DNA of 64,000 nt from Punica granatum (lineage: Eukaryota > Streptophyta > Magnoliopsida > Myrtales > Lythraceae): assembly GCF_007655135.1 (NCBI RefSeq), contig NC_045129.1:15474274-15538273 (forward strand), written 5' to 3'. Made by a program: the position numbers and the translations under genes. Under the pieces are notes generated by a model. The model was not told the DNA's origin and did not search any database. It saw only the letters and a program-made list of their open reading frames with translations. This document shows, piece by piece, positions 46,867-61,700 of this stretch (position 1 is the stretch's first letter; the number at the start of each line of letters is the position of its first letter).

Positions 46867-49800
46867 CTAGTTTGCTCGGAACTCGCCAAATCTATGTTTC
46901 TCCTCATGCAAATGCTTAAAAACGTAGTCAAGCTCCGGAAATGCTGATAGAAGCAGCAGCTCAAGCAGGTCGAAAGCTAGTAGCTTCAGACATACTGTAG
47001 ACTACACAAGCAGCAGAAGAACGGTTATGAAATCAGCAAAATCTATCGATACAGCTCAGAGAAAGGTGACCGTAACTACCTGAAGAAAGTAGTAGAGGTC
47101 CTTTGCACATTGTTCATACTCCTTGCGCCCGACCAGGCTTACTATAGCAGCTGGTGCCTTATCTGCATTCATTAATTATAATGCCATTTGCATTGACAAG
47201 GAAAATGCAGCTTTTAGCAATCCGATCTTATATAATCCATCTCCTACAAGATGTTTATGTAATGGAAACGACATAGAGAGCAGCTCTCACCAATCATTAA
47301 CTCATACACCAACTTCGCCCGTCGTTCTGCTTCAAATTGTTGCTGCTCGTCACTCAGTCTAGGTGAAGCTATTTCTGTGGGTTGCTGACCATGTGGTGTT
47401 TGTGGTGAGCTGCCAGCTGGAGGCTGCTTTTGTCGCTTTGGATGTTTAGTTATAAATATCCCATCGGGCCAAAGTATCTATTCAAATCACACGTGATTAT
47501 TAAATTTCTTCTTTGCCGATGGTTAACATTCGTTAAAAAACTAAAGAGCTCATTTTTTGCATCAGTGAACTTCATCATGACAGTTCAACAAATAGTGACC
47601 CCTCGGAGCCATAACTAAGCAACCATAAGTCTTAGTCCTCATCTATCAATGACCCTTAAACATAGGTTAGCATCTAAAGTGTCACCTGCTCAATTCGCTT
47701 GATTCCTGAAGCAATCACCGACCCCCGACGAAGTAGCTGAATTTTTTCCATCAACCAATCATCAAATGCATCACTCATCCCCAGCTGTAAAATCTGCTTA
47801 GCTACCCAAAAGGCCTTCCTTCTGCAATTCATTAAACCAATATTCAGCAGAATGTTACACTTCAAAAAAGTCCATCAAGATGTATAAGAAATTACAACTG
47901 ACTAGGAGATGCAAAAATACCATCTGGAGTACATGACACAGCTAACATAGATAAACAAACGAAAAAACAAGAAACAATACCTGATCCACCCACCATCTTG
48001 GAGCTGGAAGATGACATCAACCAAATCTAAAAGTGGGACACTTAAATTGGGAGGCACCCACTGCAAGAGTAGAACATGTTAACATTAGTCCACAAATGAC
48101 ATATAATCACGTAATGAAGATTAAGAATATAAATTAATTAATTATTAAAAAAAAAAAAGCTTTTCCAACTACAACCTCTGTAGGAAGGGTAGGGTCATTA
48201 GCAGCATCAATTAGTATTTTGGATGTTTCTTCCCTAACATCATTCCCTCTACCATCAACATCATTCTCTTTGGCGTTCAATCTTGAACCATCTGGTGCAG
48301 GACTATGCTTCATTTGCAGCACGGTTTCCCTACTTTCTGGGACAAAACTTTCTTTTCTGGATAAGGGGTTGACCATTGGCCCCGCAAAAGTCGAGATTGT
48401 TTTGTTCCTTGCAGATGGTTTATTGTCCAAGTCAACTGGAAAGTAGCCACACTATCAAATATGGGAATTATCCAACAAGAAAATAGTTTGGAAATGCAAT
48501 AGCAAATATGGGCTAACTTAGCAGATAAAGACGAGGGTGACACTGCAAAAGATGATATTACCTGACAATGTTTCAACAATCGAGAATGAATTTGAGAAAT
48601 AATATGTCTGCATGATTAGAATAGAAACAATTAGAAATCCACTGGAAAAGGAGTATCAGCTCTCTACTAAGCAGCATTATGGAAATAATAGAAACTAAAG
48701 ATCACCAAACCTGAGAATCAACGCTTAGAAAGTCCCAAACTTCAATCGATCCAGAAATTCTAGGGAGCTGCATCAGCTTCTGTAGAGTATCAATACAAGG
48801 AGTTAACTTTAAATGGAAGCAAGATGTGAGGATGTATGACCATGATAAAGACAAATTTAACCAAATGTACAAGTCAAAACCCCTCATCACATAGGCATGT
48901 CACAGCAAGACGAGTAATTATGATGTGAAGAGTTCTCACCGAGCATGAAAAGGTAAAAAGCGTCCAAGACACGGAACCAAACTAGACATCTCACCTTAGA
49001 ACATTTGAATTCTAGAAAGTACTAGAAGTTAATATCAAGCCCGTGATAAATATTTTCTTGCATAGTCTTCATACAAAACGAAAAAGAATGAGTTCATAAT
49101 TTTTAATTGATTAACAGCAGTAAGCTCTCGAGTCAACAGTGAACACATTCCAGTTCCACCAGGTCAACAAGGGCAGCTTTAAGCAACAGAACCCAAGAGA
49201 AGAGATATCAAACCTTTAAATATCCATCAAGCAATCTGCACCTTTCCTGAATGACAGGAACATCCAAACCAGTGGAAAGGAAATGCTTTGGGGGCAAATG
49301 GAGATTGTACTCAGGAAAAGCCTTTAGACGACGATGCAACTCCTCAAAATGTCGAAACCTAGAGGATGTAGCAATAAATTGAAGATGCACATACCACAAA
49401 TAATAAGAAATACTGACTAAGAAACCATCAAATTGTTAACTGAAAACTAATCAGCTAAAGTATTGAAAACACAGAAGATGGACATCAGAAAAGATGCATT
49501 TAAGAGAAAGATGAAGTCTAGGATGATATCCTAATCACCTTCTTTTGACAGACCAGCTATTATTGTTAGCATCTGTGACAGATAAGGAATAGACAGCAAA
49601 AGTTTTAGAGCCGCTTTTTACAATATTTGCACCAAGCACCTGCAATGGGAAATTAAAAGTGCATGATTCACCGTTTGAAGTAATTAGATAAGGAAGCACC
49701 AAAAGCACAATGAAGAAAATACTTAGCTCCACAAGTACCTCACATCTTAACCTTAAAAAGGATTCCAGAACCAATGAATCTTGCGACAAGTTAACAGTTG

Positions 49801-52641
49801 GAGTATGGTATTCTGGAAGAGATGCAGATGGTGCAGATGAAGAAGCTGCTGCTCCACTATTCGCTCTACTCAAAATTTCATCATCAGTATCGTCACTTGA
49901 GACTTCACCATTTCCATAACCTTTTGATGCATTGAGTATATCTTGTCCATCCCCAGACAAGAAACTCGTCCTCTCAACCTCATGCCACACTGGAACCTTT
50001 CTTCCACTAGACCTCTTCCTGCCAGACTGGCCATTGGGAAATCTTTGATAGCGAAGCTGTCCTTTACTTGTCTTTTTTGCATAATGGCCTTCAATGGTTT
50101 CTAGTGGATGATGAATGTGAGAAACCGCGTTTCTCTTACTCTTACCATCCCAGACTTTAGTACCAGGAGAGTCCAGGCCTGTAACAGTGCCAGTTCCTTC
50201 ATCAGAAGAAGTGTATGAAGTACTTCCAGAGTCAATCTCCTCCAATCGCATAGGACTATGCTCATCATCTTCATGAGTTTCAGAATAACTCGGAAAGCTC
50301 TTATCGACATGTTTAGAGTTACTTACTGATAATGCATCCCCACATTCCAAGGCATGGGCATTGCTCCCTGAGGGATGGTTCTTCACTGTATTCTCCTTTT
50401 CTATAGGTTTCGGCATTGTCTTTGAATTGTCACTAGACACAGGCCTCATAGTTGAAGAATTCTGAGGAACTTGCTCGATCAACCGATTCTCCCCTTCCTT
50501 CCTCTTATAATTTCTCCCTTTGGTCCACATGTTCTCAAAATGCTCGGGCGCAAGGGCCTGGGCCTTTCTACGAGAAATCAAATCTAGCATCTCTCCCCAC
50601 TCACCTCCAGGGCGATGCCGTTGAATACCTTTATCATCACCATTTTGAGAATTTGCAGGCATTGAACCCCATGAGCGAGAAGACCGAGTATCAATGGAAA
50701 GTAATGGATCTTTAGAAAGACGGGTTCTATTTACATGGTCTGCTTCTGGTTTATCAGAACCGGATGTTTTTGTTTTCAACTGAACAAGTTCAACACCAGT
50801 TACAGTTGGATCGAGAAACCTTGAGAAATGATCTGCTGACACCCTTGATGGTCCAGTTTTTGACTGCAATTCTTGTGCTACAAGTGCAGCTTTAGCAGCA
50901 TTGGTCTTAGAAATGTAAATGGCTTCAATCCGTTCATTGATGAATCTGCAACAGATATTAAAGAAGAAGATATAAAGAACAGCAAGAAGAAACATTAAGA
51001 TAAGAAGGCCTTGCAGACGAGTACCTTGGATTTGCCAAATTTAATACTGGTCGAATGACTGCACATGCAAGAAGCTCCCGGGCAGCATAACGGAAAAAAC
51101 AACACTGCAGATCTTCAGGTTTGAAGATAAATGATATTAGGCCATCCACCAGGTGTTGTAAGACCTGCAATTAACCATCACAGAATATGTAATGACAAGA
51201 ATGAGAAGCTTATGAAATTCACAAAAGAAAGGGGGCCAAGGAAGCAAACCTTATGCTCAGCTTCAGCAGAAAACAAAGCAGGATGCAGTTTGTTTTCAGA
51301 AGCCAAAATGTGCCTCAATGCTGTATTACGGTTCTCAATTGTTATCTGCCCCGGTTGTTGCTTTTCAATCCTAGCTTGAGTCATACGGAAAATTTCCAAA
51401 TGGGTGCAGATGAGACTGACAAGATCCCTGCATCATTTAAGAAGATAGACAGCTGTTTGAATAATGTATTCTCTTGAATCCAATTGATGGAAAATGTCTG
51501 GTAACATCATGTATAAGAACCTTGTCAGGAGATCGATTAAATTTATATTCCTCAATCGATCAGAAAATTCTGCAAGGACATCATTTATGATGCGCACCAG
51601 TTCTTCTGGGCCATCTTTGTCAGGTGTTAACCGAGAGTACCACAAGTCTGTGACCCACTCAGACACTATGTGCCTAGTGAAGTGATCTATGGCATCTTCA
51701 ACAACTGGTGAATCCACTTTCTTTCTCCAATCAGATTTTTTAATAACTTTTGGAGCTTCAACGGGTTTCCTCTGAGATGGGCCAGCAGTTACAGGTCGCT
51801 TGCTGCTATACGTTGCCGCTTTCTTCCGCGCATCAAAATCTAATGAAAAATAGCGAAGCATGATAATCAAAGTTGCTGCAGCTGGCAAATTGACCCATAC
51901 TGAGGAGCTTGTCACTGATACAAAAACAAGAACAAATAAACATGCTTCAGCATCAGACAAGATGAAAATGCAAAAGGGAACATCAAATTTCCCTCCCTAA
52001 TTCCTACAAATTCATCATTATAGTTTTTAAAATTAATCATTGCTTACTATAGTCAAGAATTTGCATTATCCGAAGAAATCCGATATGTATTAAGCGCTAA
52101 ATTAACCGAGTAACTGGCAACTAACCCGATATGCTATAGTGCCTCATGATCACAGATTCCTTAATGTCCAACATTAACAAAACGCATAATTTCTGTAGAC
52201 CAACTAATCCATAATCCCCAAGGGCAAGAAAGAACAACAGGATTGCACATTAGGATGGAGTACAGCCCAAGTAATTAATTAAACCACGTGTACATTAAAT
52301 CCAATTTGCAAAGGGAAGCACCGCAGCTCACTGATATAGTAATTGCTTTGCTTTTCAAATTAAGAAATTTCAAATCAAATGAAAATTGCATCTTTACAGG
52401 AAATTAGATCAAGTACTAAACGGGGACTAAAAAAATGCAGCATATCTCGTTCTGAAGTAGAGGGATTCGCCGGAAAATAAAAACCCGAGTTAATCATCGG
52501 AACACGCGCAACCGTAATAGAAGACTTACAGGACATGAGATACGACAATCCCACGACGCATATAACCAGGAACACAATCCGCTTCTTCGCCTCCTCGGCC
52601 AGGTCCTTGACGGTCACCGGCCTCGAGGTGGTGGAGCTCAT
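46867..52641 (-). CDS. PXA-PX-nexin C membrane sorting-nexin-like protein
   Basis: Fifteen exons on the minus strand: 52641-52530, 51914-51521, 51427-51250, 51164-51025, 50945-49739, 49639-49539, 49358-49214, 48779-48711, 48607-48562, 48435-48176, 48060-47981, 47821-47686, 47477-47291, 47162-47080, 47001-46867. All junctions are GT-AG and keep frame, giving 1090 aa. Two hydrophobic segments (about 21-37 and 44-60) anchor the N-terminus; a PXA domain spans about 105-280; a long Ser-rich polar linker fills exon 5; the PX domain (about 665-785) has the phosphoinositide-binding RRFRHF at 710-715 and LPPKHFL; nexin C covers about 885-1045 (LLDLVDVIFQL, GGWIRRKAFWV, GIFITKHPKR). It matches Arabidopsis At2g15900-type proteins, with likely roles in endosomal membrane traffic. 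Function is inferred from domains only. The start MSSTTS was preferred to one 6 codons upstream by similarity. Confidence 0.93.
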
Positions 52642-53606
52642 TTCTGCACAATTGTTCACCTCAGATTCCTCCGAGCGCTAAACAGTCCCTCAGAACCGGA
52701 CCACTTCCTCCTCGTCACCGGCACCAGTGACCGGGAAAACCATCTGGGCAGCTCAAAAAATCCCGGAATGCAACAACCCACCTGAAGGATCGGGAAATGC
52801 GAAGCAAGAAGAATAGAAACCCGAGATCAAGAGCAAGAGATCAAGCCGAAACAATAGCGGCACCTGGGGAAGAAGAGACCTTGGGAGATTTTGGAATCGA
52901 TTGAGAGCGAGGGAGGAGATGACTGTTAGGTTTGGCTAGTCGGTTGATCGATCGATGCCGTGTGGATTTTTCTCACAGCTTCTTGCGTCTCTTTGCAAAC
53001 TGGGGGGTTTAGGGATTTGATGGGGGTGGGGGGGCCTGCGTTGGAATTGGAATTGGAATTGGAATTTGAAGAAGGCTTTTAGGAAGAAAGAGAGGATTTC
53101 AGGAATTTGGGAAAATTTTGAACTGTGTTGATTTGATTCTGTTGTTTATTGGTTTGGTTGAAAGTTGGAAGGGTGTGTGCGCCTTTCTCAGGTTCTCAAA
53201 GTGAAAAACGAATAATTTCATATCCCAATTTATAGCTCGTCTTAATAAATTCAAGCCCAAAAAAGAAAAAAAATCGTATATAACATAATTTTTCGCTAAT
53301 TTTCACTTTTCACATCAGATAACACGTCGTCAATTTACTAAAGTGGCACTATACAAAAAAGTAAAATAAAAATAAAATGAAATTATTTAAAAGAGTAAAA
53401 CGAGGAGTTCTTGAGAGGAGGGGGTGGTGGGGCGTTCTTGCCGATCACCCGCCTCATCCAGGTCGCAGGCACACGCAGATCCTGCCGATCCTCGTGGCAA
53501 TGGATTCCATCCCCAATCACCCTTTCTCCCTGTCTCTATATTTTGTACTTTGAGCCTCAATTTCTCTCTCGTTTTAGCCGGCTAAAAGCCTATTGGCAAT
53601 GTTGTC
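52642..53606. other. Upstream region of the PX gene
   Basis: Contains the 5' UTR and promoter of the sorting-nexin-like gene, with a GC-rich leader (52660-52990) and a GGAATT repeat tract near 53041-53070. The rest to 53606 shows no gene. Confidence 0.5.
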
Positions 53607-54112
53607 TGTAAAATTCTCACTTGAACCTACCCAGCCTTGAACTCATCTACAATCTAAAAGCTTAAACTAATAGGTTGTTAGACCGAAACCTGATATAAAC
53701 TTATGGTTTCTTTCTCAATTTTTTCTTGTAGGACAACATATCTCAACACCCGTCCCCACGTGACAGTGTGCGGTCCAACACGTGCCACGTGCTCAGCCTC
53801 GAGTTCCACACTCAGGGCCTAACTAGAGGTGCACCTTTAGTTATTTCGAAATTGGATTGGGCCACTCTCGGGTCTGATTAACATGAGGCGCACTTTTGGC
53901 TATCTTGAAACTAAATCTGGCATGGTGTAAGCCTACACGTACACATGAAAGCGTAAACACTTTGATACCATATAAAATTCTCACTTGGGCCTACACTGCC
54001 TTGAATTCATCTACAATTCAAATGTTTAAACTAATAAGTTGTTGGATCCAAACCTCATATAAGTTTATGGTTTCTTTCTTAATTTTTCTATGTGAGATAA
54101 CATGTCTCATCA
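53607..54112 (-). mobile_element. TRIM-like LTR retrotransposon
   Basis: Two direct repeats of 142 bp (53607-53748 and 53971-54112) bracket 222 bp. On the minus strand each LTR runs from TGTTGAGAT or TGATGAGAC to GTGAGAATTTTACA or TATA, so TG..CA ends are kept in the 3' copy. Right after the 5' LTR is TGGTATCAAAGTG (53970-53958), close to the usual methionine-tRNA primer-binding site; right before the 3' LTR is a purine tract (GTGGGGACGGG). No gag or pol. A degraded 5-bp target duplication is possible. At 506 bp it fits the terminal-repeat in miniature class. Confidence 0.85.
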
Positions 54113-57100
54113 TTACCCAAAGCGGTGGTGGCTATAAATGGATCGCCACTACCCAATTTTCACCCTTTTACTCGTCTCTCTCTCTCTCTCTTCTCTCCAA
54201 TCCCTCTCTCCAAACATTGGTGGGGTGGTATGATGGGGTGGCTAGCCAAGCAACATCATATCAGTGTTTTTTTTACTATGCAAAGTTCCCAACCTTCGTT
54301 TCTCTATTCTTTTCCTTTTCTTTTCTTTTTTTAATTTTGAAAGCTTATTTTTCTAATTTTTTTTCCTTGTTGGGTCTAGTGCACATGATTTTCCCATCCA
54401 TTTTGACGAAAATCATAATCTCACATTATGGTTGAGTGGGGTAAATTTGGCTAAAAGATAGTTTAGCAGGCAAATGAAAAGTAAGTTTTCCAATCTATTT
54501 ACTTAGCAAAAAAAGAAAAAAGAGAAAGTAAATCTATTTATTATCTATCTATTATAGGTATTTAAAGTAAGTTTCTCGAGCTTGTGCGATAAGAAGCCTC
54601 TGTTCGTGTGATGTGAACTTGCCACGTAAGATCTTTGAGCAATTCCTCAACTCCTGGTTGAATGTTTTTTCATTCATATTCTTTAATTTAATAACCCACC
54701 AAAAGTAATTAATAAAAAATTAAAGAATGTGAGAGATGCATAAGTTTATTAGTATTGAAGTGGTGGAAACATGGTTAGTTGAGTTAAATATCCTGTGTTC
54801 GAAGCTATTCATCCAACTTTTCTTATTTTTATTATGTTTTTTTTTCATATACATTTAAAAAAAATAACATTTTTAATGTGGACTTGACATTGTTAATTTT
54901 GCATACGTGGTAATTTATCAATGGTTGCAAATCAAAATTATTTAAAAAGTAAAAAAATGAGAAATTAAAATAAACAAATTGAGTAAACCTTTAAAAAATA
55001 AAATCCAGGGGCCGGATGGTCGCCGAGAGTTGGACCGGATCAGGGGATCCCCCTTATGGACCCTACAAAGTGACACATATATCATATGTCCAATATGTTA
55101 TATGGATATGGAACTTTTAAGATAAAAGTTACAAATATGTAACTCTTATTACTACAAAAAGTACAAAAATTGTCCTATTTTTAGAGTATCAATACGCGAA
55201 ATATGTATTATTTATATACTTATTCATATGAAAAATTGTATTGGATTTAGCATTATATCGTATATTTTTCGGTGTGAACCCTGATACCTGAAGCCTAATT
55301 GGACATCCTCTAATCCAGTCGAGTCGGGTTTGTCCATTAAAGGGTGAAACTCTTCTAGCATGTAGTTTTTGCATTCATAAGGAGTCGAACTTGAGATCTT
55401 GATTAAGCGAAATAAGTGCCGAACCGCATGAAGCAATCTATGTTGGTAGTATTATATCTTATATTGTTTATGAATAAATTTCTATGAAAAATAAATAAAA
55501 CCATCTATACAAATATATTACAGATAAATTTAAAAGTTTCTATTAAAAAAAGAGTAACATATAGCAATAACAAATCTATGATCTCAATCAATGTAGCATC
55601 TACTAATATATAATATATAAGCCATAAACATAATAAGTCATAGAAACAAAAAGATTTGATTTATCTATTTACGATAAATTAACAAAAAAATCACAAGCAT
55701 CCGCACCTCAAGTCTAGTTTTCCATTAATTTACATATTCTTTTGCTGAAACTATCTTTGTAGTTCATCATATGACGTGATGACGAGGGTATTTTGCCTAT
55801 TACTGCTCAAATTCTTTTATATATAAAAAGGGAAGAAACGTTGTAACTTTAAAATTCATAAAAACTTAGGATATTTATACTAATCGGTTAAAAGTTTTTC
55901 TTCTAAACTTTTTTTATAAGTTTTTTTTCTTCTAAACTTATCATATGGATTCCGTGAAGAGGACAGAAATGATTATGACTAATTCTATAAGCATAGATAT
56001 GTGCACATGTGAAAGGAAATACTTAGAATCACTTTCTATACCAAGAGGAGGAACGTAGTATTATCTAGTATATATTGTAATATTTTAGTCTATAATCATT
56101 TAGATTTGAAAAAACTAGTCACGTATCCAGCACGTTGCTTAGACTTATACGATACATATTTTTAGTTAATATTTGTAAAATAAATATATCAAAATTAAAT
56201 GAAAGTAAATTATAAGTATAATATTAGAGCCCAAGCATTTTATATTGCAGGAATTTATATTTTACTATGTACTTGCACATATTGAAAAAAAAAAGTGATT
56301 CATACCATTACATAATATAATAATATGTTTCATGCCTTTACGGTTCACTTTTGGATATTAATTAAAAAAAATCTATGTTATATCTTTGATGGATATTTTT
56401 AAAATTCAAAAGAAATTAAAATTGTTTTCATTTTTTTGTCTTGACTTTTAACATGATTCTTGTTTAAGGCTTATGACTAGGACGGTCCCATATCCAATCT
56501 CGAATGGTAATTTTTTGGACTTGCTAAAACTGAAAAATAATTGATTTAGGTGAGGAAGAGGAAGAAGAAATGTTAGGTAGATTGCGAAAGTGAATAAATT
56601 AATATAGCATTTCAATAATTAGGTTAGAAATATTAATGTAAAAGACACGAAAGATTAGTTTATTACAAGCTGAGAAAATACTCAGAAAGTCTACATGAAA
56701 AATTCCCGTTGCACATTCAACCAAAAAAAATATATATTCTCGCATGGACCGAAGGCTCTTGTTGAAAGACCAACTTTAATATGGAGATAGAGAAGAGATA
56801 GATAGAATTAATTTATTGATTGTACTCTTTAGACGGAGATAGAGTTAGTGGTGCTCCATGAAAAAAATAAATTATCTACATTGTGACCGAAAAATAAATA
56901 AATTATATATATCTATAGATTGTAATAGTCTCCGTGAAAATATCCAATAAATTTAAATTATATAAATGCATCATGCAAATTTGGAAAAAAAAATAAAAGT
57001 CTAAGTACATACTAATGTGGAGATTCAAAGGGACATCTAACCACAAGTTGAAGGTTTGTCTAATACACTTATGTGGAAGGTCATTGTCACACGAATGTGT

Positions 57101-58740
57101 AGGCCGTATTAATATATATACATATAGATCATCGACTGAAAAGAAAAAAAAGTAATAAAACCTATGAAGCATCTAATATATCAAATGTTTGTTTGGATCA
57201 CGGATTATGAAAAGTTATTATACAAATTTGTGCTATAATCTTTCATATCCCATCACTCTGTAACTTTTCATAATCGACGGTCTAAACCGAGTAAAATGCT
57301 TGATTGCACATTTGTTATATTATATATATTTATATATTCTTGAACAATACATAATGATGGACAATGATATATGTCTAACGAGTTTTAAATATAAATTTTT
57401 CTTGTTCTTTTTGGTTAAGTGGCCTCACTTGTAGAAAATTGGGATGTGGAGTTTGAGAAACATGTAATATATTAGCTGATATAGAGTATGGGATAAGCCC
57501 AGACATTTCTTGATGTAATTAGCGTATAGATAGATAAATATTAGAGTTATAAATCATGATAAGTTGAGGGATCGTATCACCCAGGTACAGATGCAAGATT
57601 TGGATTAAGCGGGGTCGAGATCCTTGGAGGATAAATAGAAACGCAAATTTTCTAAATTAGGAGCCAGGTGAATGTAATAAATTTCATGAAAAATTAAAGA
57701 ATAACATATAATTTTTTTCATATATAATCAAAATTTTAAAGTGGCGACTGCCCTCCTTGGTCCTACTTTGGTCCGTCCCTGATATCATTTTTGATGTTAA
57801 TGTTCAATAAGCACTTGATGTTTTTCTAAGAGAAAAAGACCAGCAAAACTATGATATATACTAGCTGGATTTTTAGGTCATTTTGCTATTTTATGGACCT
57901 AAGCATTCTATCTATGATGATGTGAGAAGAAATGGCAAAATCATTATAACTTTTTTCGCATAATGGCCAATTCCCATGTGAACCTTCCACTTTGGACAGA
58001 GGAGCCAGGAAGAGTCGAATATATGACCTTTCCAGCAATTATTTTGTTTCACTCTTCTAATCATTATTTCAACAAATTAAAAAAATAAGCATTTCATTAT
58101 TAAATTGTTGTCTTAGTTGTTAGAGTTTTGCATATGGAAAGTCGAAAGGGATAATTGTTAAGTGACAACAACCTACCAACACACCCGGTTATCTTGCTTT
58201 TCCTGAGCCTTTATATTTGGTGACTATTATTGATACTAAAATGCCTGCAAATCTTCTAATCGCCGTGGGACCCGACAAAAGATAAACTCAATGTCAACCA
58301 GGCGTCCGGCCTTTGCAATGAAAAAATATATATGTATAAATATTATATAAAAATAATAGAGACTAGAATATATAGCATCTGATCATGTATTTATTGTTCA
58401 ACAAGATTACACATCCTGTAAACTGAGATGGTGATATATTAAGATATGTATTTTCGTCTAGTCACGATAAACATGGTAGTGGTCACAGAGGAAGAATTGT
58501 CACTTATGTTAATTGGTCCCAGGGGTAGTCACTAGAGTGATCTGACGAGGCTCGGATCCATAGCCAAATCAACTTCAGTCGCCATCAACATGTACGTATA
58601 TGTTCAGCTTCCGCAAATGTGGTGCAACACACTCACAGTTGTCTAGTTCTTCATCTGCCAAGAAACATACGTAACAGAGTTCACTACAAGTACATATCAT
58701 GCGCGACCAACTAGCCCCCCATTGAATTTGAATATTTTTA
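54113..58740. other. AT-rich gene-free region
   Basis: No gene. A CT-rich stretch is at about 54175-54215. At 56117-56150 the minus strand ends CAACGTGCTGGATACGTGAC then TAGTT, which could be an eroded Helitron 3' end. Confidence 0.5.
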
Positions 58741-58748
58741 ATTAATGT

Positions 58749-58778
<30 letters not shown>
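58741..58778. repeat. (AT)n microsatellite
   Basis: About 28 bp of uninterrupted AT dinucleotides. A similar short run is near 61220-61240. Confidence 0.9.
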
Positions 58779-58781
<3 letters not shown>

Positions 58782-61700
58782 AATTTTTTTTGTAATGGAT
58801 TGCGATAAGGGCTGGAAATTCTTGGGTTTTTTTTTTTTAGAATTGAAATTCTTGTGTCTTATAATTTTTGCGAGTTAATTTTTTTTATTAGTAATCGATA
58901 TCAAAATTAGGGACATAAATGGGAATGGTTTATTCTGGTGCAATCAATATGGGAGGAACAAACATGAAACATTTGGTGGAAGATTTATTTAACTATGCCC
59001 CGCTCTCTCTCTATCACAATTTTCTGAATTGACTTCGCGACCCACTAGTCCTAATTCAACTTGAAGTTCTAGAAGATGGGAAATAAGCCACTCAATTGAC
59101 TCTTGAGCTCAAGACATCTGAATTTTCGTATAATTTTTATTAAAAAGAATAATAACCAAAAAAAAAAAGGAAAAGGAAAATGGGTGAATGAGCCACTCAA
59201 TTGACTCTTCTGCGCATAATATGAATTGTGACACAGTGAATAGGATTTTCAGCATACAATTGATATATTATCCACTATAAATCTCTTTTGATAATTCTTC
59301 ATATGTAGTGACCATTTAGTGATGGACCATTACTTTAGAAGCATTTTTGAAGTGGGAATTTCTGGTTAGTCGCACCCATTCTTGTTGTTGCTCCACTATT
59401 ATAAGCTCTACACTAGGATAAAATTTAAAATGATCCTACCTCATAATGATGTGGTGAAAAAGAACCAATAAGAATTACCTAATGAAAAATAATTATGGTA
59501 ATTATTCAAGTGATTAACACAAATTTTTCTATTTCATATAATTTAATTGGTGCCTCATCACGCCACGTGACGAGGTAGAATCACTCAATAACTTCTATGA
59601 CACTAAGCTAAGCTTATGTTATTTCCATTTGGGGCTCAACCTTTCTCTGGGCCGATTTATCCCAATAGCTAGCACCAAATCCCGGTTTTGACTAGCGTTT
59701 ACCCAGGTTCTCTAGCCCCTGGTTTCTTGGCTTGCCACATGTTAAAAATTGATAGATGTAATAAAAAAAGAAATGGAAGTGAAGGATTTCTATTTTCAAT
59801 TGAACAAAAACAATCTTAAGTGCAAATGGATGAAAGATGAATGAATAGTCTACTTACCTCTCTATTTCTTGGGTGAGTTTTTGTTTAGATTATTGTATTT
59901 TTCTTTTGCACTGCCTAAATACTAAAATGCTTACTAATTAGAAATCCAATTAAAATCTTCTTATTTCTGGTATTGCATGAAATAAAGAAGTAGTAATTTA
60001 AATATGGAAAGTTTTTTTCATAATTTTATCAAAATTATCATAAATTTGTATTATTAAATTTTAATGTCGATCCCATGCATCATACGGATCTTTTCATTAA
60101 TTAAAATTAAAGGGGTAGAACTCTTTTTCAGCCACATGTCAACCAAACAAAAATTCTATACAAATTTAAGAATAAAGAAATTGAAAATCTTTTTGTACTC
60201 TTTCTTGAAAGACAAGAAAGAAAGATTTTTCAAGATGAAAAGTTTGGAATTATTTATTATTTTACTCAAGTATATACACTCAAATCAAACTCGTTTATGT
60301 ATCGTAATATTCTATGTGTTTATTTTCAAAAGCATAGCTTCAATTACCATTTTTTTTTTGCTAAGAGGGATTTTTCATATTTCGACCGACTAATCACCCT
60401 CATTCCGGGAACCCCCTGCCATACTCGGGATGGTTAAACTAGGCCAATTGTCCTGGCAAGTGGCCTCAAGGGGTTTCGAATTTGGGATGATTGGTTAATT
60501 ATGCTCCTCCTTATCAGCAAGAAAAATCCCTTGAGGTCAAATCAAATCAAATATTTTTATTTTAAAATTTATGATTTACTGAGATTTAACGGATATTCCT
60601 TTATCAAACTTTGCTTTTTCCATCTGTCAATACGGTGCCTCTACAAAGTCAAAATTTTCAGTCATGCAATTGAGTTATATAAAAGAACTATCATTGACAT
60701 CACTAAAAATAAGATTCTGATTCTTCCCTATACGTTATTTATATATTATATTTTATATGTGTTTATTTAATTTATTTAGAAAAATTTGACATATTAATCT
60801 TTCGATATATATTGTCCTAATTTTTTAGTAATTTCTTGCATTTGGTAATCATCTTTATCACTCATTTACTTTTAGATTCTTTTTTTTTTACTTTTTCTAA
60901 TTCCGTTTTAGAGAGCTATTGGATCATTTATCGTCCTATATATGAAATGTAAGTTCGTTCTAACTATTTTAACGTTTGCGTCATTAAAGAAACCATATAT
61001 TTTTTCCTCTGTCAAATGAAATTATTTAGTTTATTATAATCTAATTATAATAAGTAAGAAAATTGAAATTCGCAGCAACGCGCGTGTGTTTAACCTGGTT
61101 AAGTTAATGAAGAGTTCCAAAAGAGAATTTTGCTTTAGTCACAGGTCATCAAATAGGGATTTCTACAATAAAATATTCTAAAATCACATTCTCCTCTTTC
61201 TCCAAAAAATATGCAATAAATATATATATATATAAGGTTGTGGCGCTTTTAAGGGGAATATGTCACCATTATTTACATATTTATATTTGTATTTCTTTCA
61301 ATATATTTATCCTACTCTTAATAATACAAGCACTTGAAATATATTTCAAGAGTTCTTAGAACTTTTTTTCACTAAAAATGAATCTTAAAAAAATATTATT
61401 TTCATTTACGTACATTTAAGGGTCATATATTACTAATAAAAGAATAAATATTAATTTTTCTAAGTTTATATGTAAAATTTTTTTATTTTCAATTTTCTAA
61501 ACTTCACAACCTTTTATAACAAACCTTTTTTTTTAGAATTCTCTTTTGCATTTTCATATATATTTATTAAATTTGATATGTTAAAATGCATTAATTAAAA
61601 TAACTATGTCCGTCCATTTGACGAGTATTTTATAGTTATAATTTAGTGTAATTTTTTTTAAAAATTAATATTAAAAAAATAAAAAAACATAAAAATTATT

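Noticed and set aside
60064..60770. Two plus-strand frames as membrane proteins
   Set aside because: Composition is what AT-rich DNA gives by chance; no domain, start context or splice pattern supports them.
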